7,596 nt of DNA, from assembly GCA_019115345.1 (NCBI GenBank), contig DXDV01000071.1, positions 1 to 7,596 on the forward strand, read 5' to 3'. Positions within the stretch are counted from its first letter, which is position 1; every line of letters begins with the position of its first letter. A program made the translations under genes and the position numbers. Below, in pieces: positions 1-5,790 of this stretch. The stretch is from Candidatus Intestinimonas stercorigallinarum (GTDB lineage: Bacteria; Bacillota; Clostridia; Oscillospirales; Oscillospiraceae). The notes beneath the pieces are model-generated. The model had not been told where the DNA came from, did no database searches, and was given only the letters and a program-made list of their open reading frames with translations.

Positions 1-462
1 GGCCAGGGGCAGGGCAAAGACCCCAAGGCCGTCCACCAGCCGGAGCTTTTCCATCCGGCAGACCACCCGGCCGCAGTGGGAGGTCTCCCAGGCGAACCCC
101 TCCCACAGGGTATCCCCCTTCCCGGGGAGGCCGGAGAGGACCACCCGGCGGACCGACTGCTCTCCGGTCATCTGATTGGTGAGCCGCAGCCGCAGGGTCA
201 CCCGGGGCGGCGGGAGGAGGCAACGGCCCCGCACTCCCGCCCGGAACCGCAGGGGCTCCCCCCGCTGCGCCGAGGGGCCGGCGGTCAGACTCCCCCGGCA
301 CCGGAGGGCCGCCGGCAGGACCAGCAGCAGGGAGACCAGGGGCAGGGTCAGGGCGGTACAGAGGAGAAAGTGGGCCAGGTAGCCCACGTCAAAGATCTGA
401 AAGAGGAGGGCTGCGGCCAGCGCCAGGCCGCAGCCCACACGGCGGGCGGCCACGGCGGTCAC
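1..462 (-). CDS. DUF58-family protein, N-terminal 154 residues (runs off the left edge)
   Basis: The reading frame stays open from a GTG at 462 to the window edge and is therefore partial. The start gives a 4-base GTGA overlap with the stop of the upstream MoxR gene, a common translational-coupling arrangement; no separate ribosome binding site is visible. The N-terminus holds two hydrophobic stretches (about residues 9-24 and 28-53) forming a membrane hairpin. A beta-rich segment follows, ending in RLVDGLGVFALPL at about 142-154, which resembles the 'DpfGLF' stretch that precedes the vWA-like DUF58 core in this family. DUF58 proteins are regularly encoded directly after MoxR ATPases, often with a transglutaminase-like membrane protein next; the pair is thought to act in folding or assembly of secreted or envelope proteins, but its role here is unknown. 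The DUF58 core itself lies outside the window, so the family call rests on context and the N-terminal pattern. Confidence 0.8.
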   Translation of the reverse strand, partial: MTAVAARRVGCGLALAAALLFQIFDVGYLAHFLLCTALTLPLVSLLLVLPAALRCRGSLTAGPSAQRGEPLRFRAGVRGRCLLPPPRVTLRLRLTNQMTGEQSVRRVVLSGLPGKGDTLWEGFAWETSHCGRVVCRMEKLRLVDGLGVFALPLA

Positions 463-1382
463 TTCAGCCGGGGCGGACGCACCGAAGCGAGCACGTCCCC
501 CACCGGGTCGCCGGTCCCCCCGGCGTCTGTGAGAATGAGGCGGTGGGCCACCGTGTCCCGGAAGATCTCGGACACATCGCCGGGGAGGACGTAGTCCCGG
601 CCCCGGACAAAGGCAGCGGCCCGGCTCACCGCCGCCACCGCCAGGGTGGCCCGGGGGCTGCCCCCCTGGGCGATGGCCGGATGGCGGCGGGTGGCCCCCA
701 CCAGCCGCACCACGTAGTCCAGCACCTCCTCGGAGATGTGGACGGCCTCCACCGTCCGGCGCAGCCGCTCCAGCCCCGCCCGGTCCAGGACCTGCTCCAC
801 CCGGTCCAGCACAGGTCCGGCGCTCCGGCGGCGGAGGAGCTCCAGCTCGTCCTGGGGCGTGGGATAGCCCATGGTGAGGCGCAGGGTGAACCGGTCCAGC
901 TGGGAGTCGGGCAGCAGCTGGGTGCCCGCCGCCCCCGCCGGGTTCTGGGTGGCGATGACCAGGAAGGGCTGGGGCACCGGGTGGCTCACCCCGTCCACGG
1001 TGACCTGGCCCTCCTCCATGGCCTCCAGCAGGGCCGACTGGGTCCGGCTGGTGGCCCGGTTGAGCTCGTCGGCCAGGAAGAGGTTGCACAGCACCGCCCC
1101 CGGCTGGTACTCCATCTGCCCGGTGGCCTTGTTGAAGGTGGAAAAGCCGGTGAGGTCGGAGGGCATCACGTCGGGGGTGAACTGGACCCGGTGGCAGGTG
1201 AGTCCCAGGGCCTTGGAGAAGGCCAGGGCCAGGGTGGTCTTGCCCACCCCGGGAATGTCCTCCAGCAGCACGTGGCCCCGGGCCAGGATGGCCAGCAGCA
1301 GCTTGACCACCACCTCGTCCTTGCCCACCACCGCCTTCTTTACCTCGGCCACCACCTGGGCGCACTGCCTGCGGCCGTCCAT
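459..1382 (-). CDS. MoxR-family AAA+ ATPase
   Basis: A cytoplasmic AAA+ ATPase of the MoxR type, about 307 residues, the usual family length. Visible motifs, numbered from the chosen start, are Walker A GVGKTT at 45-50, Walker B LFLADEL at 101-107, sensor-1 ATQN at 144-147, the arginine-finger segment QLDRF at 161-165, and sensor-2 around GSPRATLA at about 241-248. MoxR proteins are chaperone-like ATPases working with proteins encoded beside them; here the next gene is a DUF58 protein overlapping by 4 bases. An in-frame ATG also exists at 1412, but the ATG at 1382 is preferred. It has an AAAGGG/GAGG-type ribosome binding site just upstream, the 1412 ATG has none, and the predicted transcription start near 1423 would leave almost no leader for 1412. 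The family call is secure; the client protein or process cannot be read from the sequence. Confidence 0.93.
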   Translation of the reverse strand: MDGRRQCAQVVAEVKKAVVGKDEVVVKLLLAILARGHVLLEDIPGVGKTTLALAFSKALGLTCHRVQFTPDVMPSDLTGFSTFNKATGQMEYQPGAVLCNLFLADELNRATSRTQSALLEAMEEGQVTVDGVSHPVPQPFLVIATQNPAGAAGTQLLPDSQLDRFTLRLTMGYPTPQDELELLRRRSAGPVLDRVEQVLDRAGLERLRRTVEAVHISEEVLDYVVRLVGATRRHPAIAQGGSPRATLAVAAVSRAAAFVRGRDYVLPGDVSEIFRDTVAHRLILTDAGGTGDPVGDVLASVRPPRLK

Positions 1383-1429
1383 CGCCCTCACCCTTTCCCC
1401 GCCGGTTGTCATAATCCGGCATTTGGGCC

Positions 1430-1459
1430 ATTATATCACGGCCCCTCCGGCCGGGGCAA
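1430..1459 (-). promoter_or_regulatory. Promoter of the MoxR-DUF58 operon
   Basis: Read on the minus strand, TTGCCC (1459-1454) and a perfect TATAAT (1435-1430) are separated by 18 bp, which predicts a start near 1423. This gives a leader of about 40 nt to the ATG at 1382 and supports that start over 1412. A short GC-rich inverted repeat (GCCCC/GGGGC) lies in the spacer and could weakly terminate the upstream exporter transcript, but no T-run follows it. Confidence 0.6.
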
Positions 1460-1467
1460 GGGCTTTC

Positions 1468-2049
1468 TCAGGCCAAAAAGAGGGAGATGGCGCAGTAGAC
1501 CAGGAGCAGGGCCATGATGGTGTTGACCACCGAAGCGTGCTGGGAGAAGAGCTTCTGGAACACCGCCCCGAAGGCCGCCCAGCACAGGGTGAAGAAAAAG
1601 CCGATGAAGGCCAGCAGGAGGGCGAAGCCCGCCAGGGGGAGGGGCTCCTGGTAGACGGGGAGCACATAGGCCTCCATGGAGACGATGCCATAGATATAGA
1701 TCTTGGCGTTGACGAACTGAAGGAAGAGCCCCGACCAGAAGCCCCCGCCGGTCTCCCCGGCCTCCAGCCCGCCCCGGCTCCGGAAGGTGCTCCAGGCCAG
1801 ATGCAGCATGTACAGGGCGCCCACCACCAGCATGGGCAGACGGATCCGGGGGATCAGGGCCCCCAGCGCCCCGCAGAAAAGGGCGCACAGCAGCATGACC
1901 GCCGAAAAGCCCACCCAGATGCCCAGATTGAAGGGCATCGCCTTCCGGAAGCCCTTCTGGCTGGCGTTGGACATGGACATGATGTTGTTGGGGCCCGGCG
2001 TCACCGCCGTGACCACCGCGTAGGTCAGAAACGAAGCCCAGGGAAACAT
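1468..2049 (-). CDS. LysE/RhtB-family amino-acid exporter
   Basis: A 193-residue integral membrane protein of the LysE/RhtB superfamily, which exports amino acids such as lysine, homoserine, threonine or cysteine from the cytoplasm using the membrane potential or proton gradient. The family signature TPGPNN is at residues 17-22. About six hydrophobic segments are seen (roughly 5-22, 41-63, 70-88, 112-130, 138-160 and 172-192). The usual NPK-type motif in the middle of the protein appears as FVNAKIYIYG at 112-121. The length is slightly shorter than the usual 200-210. The ATG at 2049 has a GGAGAGAGGTG ribosome binding site a few bases upstream. It is divergent from an XRE-cupin regulator, a frequent neighbour of LysE exporters that probably controls it. 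The substrate cannot be assigned; the lysine-biosynthesis gene about 2.2 kb away makes a basic amino acid thinkable but does not prove it. Confidence 0.9.
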   Translation of the reverse strand: MFPWASFLTYAVVTAVTPGPNNIMSMSNASQKGFRKAMPFNLGIWVGFSAVMLLCALFCGALGALIPRIRLPMLVVGALYMLHLAWSTFRSRGGLEAGETGGGFWSGLFLQFVNAKIYIYGIVSMEAYVLPVYQEPLPLAGFALLLAFIGFFFTLCWAAFGAVFQKLFSQHASVVNTIMALLLVYCAISLFLA

Positions 2050-2050
2050 C

Positions 2051-2080
2051 TTGACACACCTCTCTCCATTCGTTTATGAT
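2051..2080 (+). promoter_or_regulatory. Predicted promoter of the XRE-cupin regulator
   Basis: TTGACA (2051-2056) and TATGAT (2075-2080) are spaced by 18 bp on the plus strand, predicting a start near 2087 and a leader of about 70 nt. The -35 box begins one base upstream of the divergent exporter's start codon, so this promoter sits inside the exporter's own leader and over its ribosome binding site. The boxes are seen in the sequence; promoter activity is inferred. Confidence 0.55.
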
Positions 2081-2141
2081 ATTGGACAGATCATACAGGA
2101 TATTGTTTTCTCTTATATCGTACTTCCAATCCAATATATTG
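2075..2141. promoter_or_regulatory. Candidate operator sites between exporter and regulator
   Basis: Three small symmetric or repeated elements cluster here. TATGAT-N9-ATCATA (2075-2095) is an inverted repeat covering the -10 box and predicted start of the regulator. CAATATATTG (2132-2141) is a perfect 10-bp palindrome touching the -35 box of the exporter. GATATTG occurs as a direct repeat at 2078-2084 and 2099-2105, exactly 21 bp (two helical turns) apart. The shared half-site ATATTG/CAATAT suggests one DNA-binding protein, most simply the adjacent XRE-cupin regulator, acting on both promoters. Operator function is inference. Confidence 0.4.
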
Positions 2142-2145
2142 TCAA
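2117..2145 (-). promoter_or_regulatory. Predicted promoter of the LysE-family exporter
   Basis: Read on the minus strand, TTGACA (2145-2140) is followed after 17 bp by TACGAT (2122-2117), predicting a start near 2110 and a leader of about 60 nt. The -35 box lies two bases upstream of the divergent regulator's ribosome binding site. The start therefore lies downstream of the regulator's predicted start (about 2087) on the plus strand, and the two 5' ends would be complementary over about 24 nt. Confidence 0.55.
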
Positions 2146-2146
2146 G

Positions 2147-2152
2147 AAGGAG
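2147..2152 (+). promoter_or_regulatory. Ribosome binding site fixing the regulator start
   Basis: AAGGAG lies 6 bases before the ATG at 2159. It decides between this start and an in-frame ATG at 2051, which has no ribosome binding site, would add 36 residues encoded by promoter sequence, and overlaps the predicted -35 region. Confidence 0.85.
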
Positions 2153-2158
2153 TTTTCT

Positions 2159-2710
2159 ATGGAGGTCACAAAAGTCGTCGCCGCCAACGCAAGGCGGCTC
2201 CGGGAGGAGAAAAAGCTGACTCTGGACGCCGCCGCCGCCGCCACGGGGGTATCCCGGAGCATGCTGGCCCAGATCGAGCGGGGGGAGGTCAACCCCACCA
2301 TCTCCGTGCTGTGGAAGATGTCCAATGGCTACAAGGTGTCCTTCACCGCCCTGATGGAGCGGCAGGGCGACGCCGTGGCCGTCCTGCGCCGGGAGGAGAC
2401 CTCTCCCCTCTCTGAGGACGGGGGACGGTATCTGAACTACCCCATCTTCTCCTTCGACGAGGGGACCGGCTTTGAGACCTACCGCATCGTCATCGCGCCC
2501 GGCGGCTCCCTCGCCGCCCAGCCCCACCTCTCCGGCGCGGAGGAGTTCATCACCGTCTTTGCCGGCGGGGTGGAGATCCGGGTGGAGGAGGAGGTCTACG
2601 CCCTGGCGCAGGGGGATTCCATCCGCTTCCGGGCCGACGTCCCCCACGGCTACCGCAATTCAGGGACCGCCGCCGCCGAGTTGAGCATGCTCATCTACTA
2701 CCACCGATAA
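2159..2710 (+). CDS. XRE-cupin transcriptional regulator
   Basis: A 183-residue one-component regulator. Residues about 8-64 are an XRE/Cro-type helix-turn-helix, with the typical core SRSMLAQIERGEVNPTISVL at 32-51. Residues about 105-180 form a small cupin beta-barrel containing PHLSGAEEF (122-130), FAGGVEI (134-140) and GDSIRFRADVPHGYRN (152-167). The classic HxH pair of cupin motif 1 is not intact (only one His, H123), while the motif 2 His (H163) is kept, so metal binding is uncertain. The cupin domain normally senses a small ligand. Proteins of this architecture commonly sit beside the transporter or enzyme they control. Here it is divergent from a LysE-type exporter, so control of that exporter, probably with autoregulation, is the simplest inference. 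The ATG is set by the AAGGAG at 2147. The stop codon lies within the base of the following hairpin. Confidence 0.92.
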   Translation: MEVTKVVAANARRLREEKKLTLDAAAAATGVSRSMLAQIERGEVNPTISVLWKMSNGYKVSFTALMERQGDAVAVLRREETSPLSEDGGRYLNYPIFSFDEGTGFETYRIVIAPGGSLAAQPHLSGAEEFITVFAGGVEIRVEEEVYALAQGDSIRFRADVPHGYRNSGTAAAELSMLIYYHR

Positions 2711-2760
2711 GCAGAGGACAGCCCCACGGCTTTCGCCGTGGGGCTGTCCTTCTGCTTATC
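2706..2760. terminator. Long hairpin between convergent genes, likely bidirectional terminator
   Basis: A near-perfect inverted repeat has arms at 2706-2730 and 2735-2760 and a TTTC loop (GAAA on the other strand). The inner 15 bp are perfect and GC-rich; the outer 10 bp pair with a single bulged T. The left arm includes the stop codon of the regulator. There is no T-run 3' of the stem on either strand (plus strand continues AAAAAAC; on the minus strand T6 precedes the hairpin), so it is an atypical intrinsic terminator or may simply block read-through from both sides. Confidence 0.65.
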
Positions 2761-2830
2761 AAAAAACTATGGGGCGGCCACAGCCGGGCGGGGAGCTTGA
2801 TGGGGCGGCAGCCCGCCTCGGCGTCTGTGT

Positions 2831-4081
2831 TCAGTCGTTCATCAGGCCCGCCTTGTCCAGCAGGAAGAAGAGGAGGCTGATGACCACGGCGGTGACGGCG
2901 GCCAGGGTCATGCCGCTGATGGACACCGCGCCGATGGTGAGGGTGAGGCCGGAGAGGCCGGCCACGAACACCACCGAGGTGAGGATCAGGTTGCGGTTCT
3001 TGCTGTAATCCACCTTCTTGTCCACCAGGATGCGGAGGCCGGAGGTGCCGATCATGCCGTAGAGGAGGAAGGTGATGCCGCCGATGACGTCCCCGGGGAT
3101 GGTGGAGATGAAGGCGGCCAGGGGGCCGATGAAGGCCATGAGGAGGGAGATGACGGCGGCCCCGGCGATGACCTGGACGGAGTAGACCCCGGTGACGGCC
3201 ATGACGCCGATGTTCTCGCCGTAGGTGGTGGTGGGCACCGAGCCCACGAAGCCGGAGATGGCGGTGGACAGGTTGTCCCCCAGCAGGGAGCGGTGGAGGC
3301 CCGGGTCCTTGATGAGGTCCCGGCCCACGATCTTGCCGGTGACCACCTGGTGGCCGATGTGCTCGGTGGCGATGACCAGGATGACGGGGGCGATGGTGAG
3401 GATGGCGTTGAGGTCGAACTTGGCCAGGTGGAACTGGGGCAGGGTGAAGAGCTTGGCCTCCGCCAGAGGGGTAAAGTCCACCAGGTTCAGAGCAACGGCG
3501 GTGAGGTAGCCGCAGATCATGGCGATGAGGAGGGGGATGACGGCGAAGAACTTGCGGAAGAGGACGGAACCGAAGACGGCCACACCCAGGGTGACGGCAA
3601 AGACGGCGATGTGGGGGCCGGAGGTGAGGTCGGCGCCGGTCTTGCCGGGGGTGATGGTGTTGCCGGCCAGCTCCAGGCCGATGAGGGCCACCACGGGGCC
3701 CATGGCGGCGGGGGGCAGGATGACGTCGATCCACTCGGTGCCGAACTTCCAGACGAGGAAGGCCAGCAGGCAGCCCAGCAGGCCCACCACCACGAAGCCG
3801 CCCTGGGCGTACTCAAAGCCCTGGGCGGCGATGACGCCGCCGGCGGGGGCCAGGAAGGCGAAGCTGGAGCCCAGATAGGCCGGGGCCTTGCCCTTGGTGA
3901 GGAAGATGAAGAGCAGGGTGCCGAAGCCGTTCATGAAGAGGACGATGCCGGGGTCGATCTGGAACAGGATGGGGACCAGCACCGACGCGCCGAACATGGC
4001 GAAGACGTGCTGGATGCTCAGGGGCAGCAGCATGGGAAGGGGGACTTTCTCATCCACCTGGATGACACGTTTTTGGTCCAT
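2831..4081 (-). CDS. uraA: Uracil:proton symporter, UraA-type (NCS2/NAT family)
   Basis: A 416-residue multi-spanning membrane protein that imports uracil with protons for pyrimidine salvage. The length matches the family (about 415-430) and the sequence is hydrophobic throughout, compatible with 14 segments. Substrate and proton residues known from E. coli UraA (E241, H245, Y288, G289, E290) match ATEHIGH (E240, H244) and TTYGEN (Y287, G288, E289); the substrate-contacting Phe region is GSSFAF at 71-76. These support uracil rather than xanthine or urate specificity. The ATG at 4081 has a GAGAGGAGAGG ribosome binding site 6 bases upstream. The gene stands alone, convergent with the XRE-cupin regulator and divergent from lysA. 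No PyrR-type attenuator is evident, as the predicted leader is only about 27 nt. Regulation by pyrimidines is therefore not visible here. Confidence 0.95.
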   Translation of the reverse strand: MDQKRVIQVDEKVPLPMLLPLSIQHVFAMFGASVLVPILFQIDPGIVLFMNGFGTLLFIFLTKGKAPAYLGSSFAFLAPAGGVIAAQGFEYAQGGFVVVGLLGCLLAFLVWKFGTEWIDVILPPAAMGPVVALIGLELAGNTITPGKTGADLTSGPHIAVFAVTLGVAVFGSVLFRKFFAVIPLLIAMICGYLTAVALNLVDFTPLAEAKLFTLPQFHLAKFDLNAILTIAPVILVIATEHIGHQVVTGKIVGRDLIKDPGLHRSLLGDNLSTAISGFVGSVPTTTYGENIGVMAVTGVYSVQVIAGAAVISLLMAFIGPLAAFISTIPGDVIGGITFLLYGMIGTSGLRILVDKKVDYSKNRNLILTSVVFVAGLSGLTLTIGAVSISGMTLAAVTAVVISLLFFLLDKAGLMND

Positions 4082-4114
4082 GGGATACCTCTCCTCTCGA
4101 TTGCGTTTCGGGCA

Positions 4115-4143
4115 AGTATACCACCTGCGTCACATTCGGTCCA
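4115..4143 (-). promoter_or_regulatory. Predicted promoter of the uracil permease
   Basis: On the minus strand TGGACC (4143-4138), 17 bp spacer, then TATACT (4120-4115). The predicted start near 4108 gives a short leader of about 27 nt, too short for an attenuator or riboswitch between start and gene. The -35 box is only a partial match to consensus. Confidence 0.5.
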
Positions 4144-4225
4144 CTGTTTTTGGCATGTTTTCTCCTTTTCGTCACATCCTACGGAAAGCCCTTCGCCCAG
4201 GCCCCCAATTCCTCCCTTGCGCCGA

Positions 4226-4253
4226 TTGACAAAAACACCTCTTTTTTTATAAG
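4226..4253 (+). promoter_or_regulatory. Predicted promoter of lysA
   Basis: TTGACA (4226-4231) and TATAAG (4248-4253) with a 16-bp spacer, predicting a start at about 4259-4261. This start falls inside the AGGTGAT ribosome binding site (4258-4264), so either the mRNA begins with a partly trimmed site or the true -10 lies elsewhere. No lysine riboswitch fits between promoter and gene. The 72 bp between this and the permease promoter show no further clear element. Confidence 0.55.
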
Positions 4254-4269
4254 ATAAAGGTGATTTTTT

Positions 4270-5553
4270 ATGGAAAGCGGGTGTTTTCCCATGTCCAACA
4301 AGAAGCCCTTTGTCACCAAGGCCCAGCTGGAGGCCATCGTCCAGCGGTACCCCACCCCCTTCCACCTCTACGACGAGAAGGGGATCCGTGAAAACGCCCG
4401 AAAGCTCAGGCAGGCCTTTGCCTGGAACCCCGGCTTCAAGGAGTATTTCGCCGTGAAGGCCACCCCCACCCCCGCCATCCTCAAGATCCTGAAGGAGGAG
4501 GGCTGCGGCACCGACTGCTCCTCCCTCACCGAGCTGATGCTCTCCGACCGCTGCGGCTTCCAGGGCAGCGAGATCATGTTCTCCTCCAACGACACCCCGC
4601 CGGAGGAGTTCCGGCTGGCCGCCCAGCTGGGGGCCACCATCAACCTGGACGACTTCACCCACATCGACTTTCTGAAGGAGACCATCGGGACCATCCCCGA
4701 GACCATCTCCTGCCGCTTCAACCCCGGCGGCACCTTCTCCATCGGCGCCAGCAACGAGGGCTTCCAGGTCATGGACAACCCCGGCGAGGCCAAGTACGGC
4801 TTCACCCGCGCCCAGCTCACCGAGGGCTTCAAGAAGCTGAAGGCCATGGGCGCCAAGCGCTTCGGCATCCACGCCTTTCTGGCCTCCAACACCCTCTCCA
4901 ACGCCTACTACCCCACTCTGGCGGGCATCCTCTTCCAGACCGCCGTGGAGCTCAGGGCCGAGACCGGCTGCGACATCCAATTCATCAACCTCTCCGGCGG
5001 CGTGGGCATCCCCTACCGCCCCGAGCAGCCCGCCAACGACATCCTGGCCATCGGCGAGGGCGTGCGGCAGAAGTATGAGGAGATCCTGGTCCCCGCGGGT
5101 ATGGGAGACGTGGCCATCTTCACCGAGCTGGGCCGGTTCATGCTGGGGCCCTACGGCTGTCTGGTGACCACCGCCACCCACTTCAAACACACCTACAAGG
5201 AGTACGTGGGGGTGGACGCCTGCGCCGCCAACCTGATGCGCCCCGCCATGTACGGCGCCTATCACCACATCACCGTCATGGGCAAGGAGGACGCCCCCTG
5301 CGACCACAAGTACGACGTCACCGGCGCCCTCTGCGAGAACAACGACAAGTTCGCCGTGGACCGGATGCTGCCGGAGATCCACCGGGGGGACCTGCTGGTC
5401 ATCCACGACACCGGCGCCCACGGCTTCTCCATGGGCTACAACTACAACGGCCGTCTCCGCTCGGCGGAGGTCCTCCTTCGGGAAGACGGCTCCACCCAGC
5501 TCATCCGCCGGGCCGAGACCCCCGACGACTATTTTTCCACCATGGTCTTCTAA
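4270..5553 (+). CDS. lysA: Diaminopimelate decarboxylase, PLP fold type III
   Basis: Converts meso-diaminopimelate to lysine and CO2, the last step of lysine synthesis; cytoplasmic and PLP-dependent. The 427 residues match the family length. The PLP-binding lysine is K63 in EYFAVKATP; the PLP-stacking His is H201 in FGIHAF; the glycine loop LSGGVGIPYR is at 241-250; the catalytic Cys-Glu pair is C355-E356 in GALCENND; the C-terminal segment is MGYNYNGRLRSAEVLL at 388-403. Two family positions differ from the textbook consensus: EPGR is ELGR (286-289) and GAY is GAH (H384). I recall similar changes in related clostridial sequences annotated as LysA, so this is probably a clade trait; another substrate cannot be excluded. 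The ATG at 4270 follows AGGTGAT by 5 bases. A second ATG at 4291, with only a weak GGGTG site, is possible and would remove seven residues. The gene is monocistronic with terminators behind it. Confidence 0.88.
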   Translation: MESGCFPMSNKKPFVTKAQLEAIVQRYPTPFHLYDEKGIRENARKLRQAFAWNPGFKEYFAVKATPTPAILKILKEEGCGTDCSSLTELMLSDRCGFQGSEIMFSSNDTPPEEFRLAAQLGATINLDDFTHIDFLKETIGTIPETISCRFNPGGTFSIGASNEGFQVMDNPGEAKYGFTRAQLTEGFKKLKAMGAKRFGIHAFLASNTLSNAYYPTLAGILFQTAVELRAETGCDIQFINLSGGVGIPYRPEQPANDILAIGEGVRQKYEEILVPAGMGDVAIFTELGRFMLGPYGCLVTTATHFKHTYKEYVGVDACAANLMRPAMYGAYHHITVMGKEDAPCDHKYDVTGALCENNDKFAVDRMLPEIHRGDLLVIHDTGAHGFSMGYNYNGRLRSAEVLLREDGSTQLIRRAETPDDYFSTMVF

Positions 5554-5558
5554 ACCTT

Positions 5559-5584
5559 GTCCTTTTTCTTGTAAGAAAAAGGAC
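5559..5584. repeat. Perfect 26-bp palindrome just after lysA
   Basis: The arms 5559-5570 and 5573-5584 are perfectly complementary (12 bp each) around a 2-base centre, starting 6 bases after the lysA stop. The arms are A/T-rich homopolymer runs (CTTTTT/AAAAAG). A further AAAAAG run follows at 5586-5591. It could act as a weak terminator or be a copy of a dispersed palindrome; it lacks a T-run after the stem on the plus strand. Confidence 0.6.
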
Positions 5585-5670
5585 CAAAAAGAACGTTTAT
5601 TCCCGCTCTGGACCCTGCTCTGGAACGAAACGTCCACGCACGGTCACCGGAGCGGCACCACTCCAGAACG

Positions 5671-5722
5671 CAGCAGGGAGCGCCGCTCTTTCCCAAGCCC
5701 GGCGCTCCCTGCTGTTTATTTG
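5671..5722 (+). terminator. Intrinsic terminator downstream of lysA
   Basis: A perfect 15-bp GC-rich stem (5671-5685 with 5700-5714), a 14-base loop and a following TTTATTTG (5715-5722) make this a classical intrinsic terminator on the plus strand. It lies 117 bases after the lysA stop. The same stem could slow minus-strand transcripts coming from the pseudouridine synthase, but no T-run follows in that direction. The stretch 5585-5670 between the two hairpins holds short GCTCTGGA repeats and no coding signal. Confidence 0.8.
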
Positions 5723-5734
5723 TCATCCCGGGCA

Positions 5735-5790
5735 TTTTCCCCTTCATTCTGAGCATTTCCCCGTCATTCTGAGCCGAAGGCGAAGAATCC
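5735..5790. repeat. 20-bp tandem repeat joined to a dispersed-repeat-like sequence
   Basis: Two adjacent 20-bp units (5735-5754 and 5755-5774) match at 18 of 20 positions and share TTTCCCC and TCATTCTGAGC. The second unit continues into CGAAGGCGAAGAATCC (5775-5790). The motif TCATTCTGAGC-CGAAGG-CGAAGAATC is familiar to me as a short sequence dispersed in many bacterial genomes; that memory was not checked. Here it overlaps the 3' end of the pseudouridine synthase gene and supplies its stop codon. Confidence 0.65.

Noticed and set aside
543..2079. Long plus-strand open frames opposite the MoxR and LysE-family genes
   Set aside because: Both lie antisense to well-supported genes, are rich in His/Gly/Gln or Ser/Thr, and show no motifs; stop codons are simply rare in GC-rich DNA.
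1436..2647. A 403-residue minus-strand open frame across the exporter, the intergenic region and the regulator
   Set aside because: It is an out-of-frame shadow of the LysE-family gene and antisense to the regulator, with Gly/Pro/Arg-rich sequence and no ribosome binding site or domain.
4082..4269. A lysine riboswitch or PyrR attenuator in front of lysA or uraA
   Set aside because: The predicted leaders are about 10-30 nt, too short, and no characteristic conserved core or terminator hairpin is visible.
1468..5553. A dedicated lysine synthesis and export cluster (LysE-type exporter plus lysA)
   Set aside because: The two genes are about 2.2 kb apart in opposite orientation, with an unrelated uracil permease and a terminator-like hairpin between them. 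The exporter's substrate cannot be read from its sequence, so proximity alone does not support a joint system.
4018..5637. A 539-residue open frame antisense to lysA, rich in Gly, Val and Asp
   Set aside because: It covers lysA completely on the other strand, runs through the lysA promoter and palindrome, and has the low-complexity composition expected opposite a GC-rich gene. No domain is recognisable.
5613..5714. Alternative pairing of CCCTGC (5613-5618) with GCAGGG (5673-5678), resembling an antiterminator against the lysA terminator
   Set aside because: The match is only six bases, it lies after rather than before a gene on this strand, and nothing downstream on the plus strand would be regulated.
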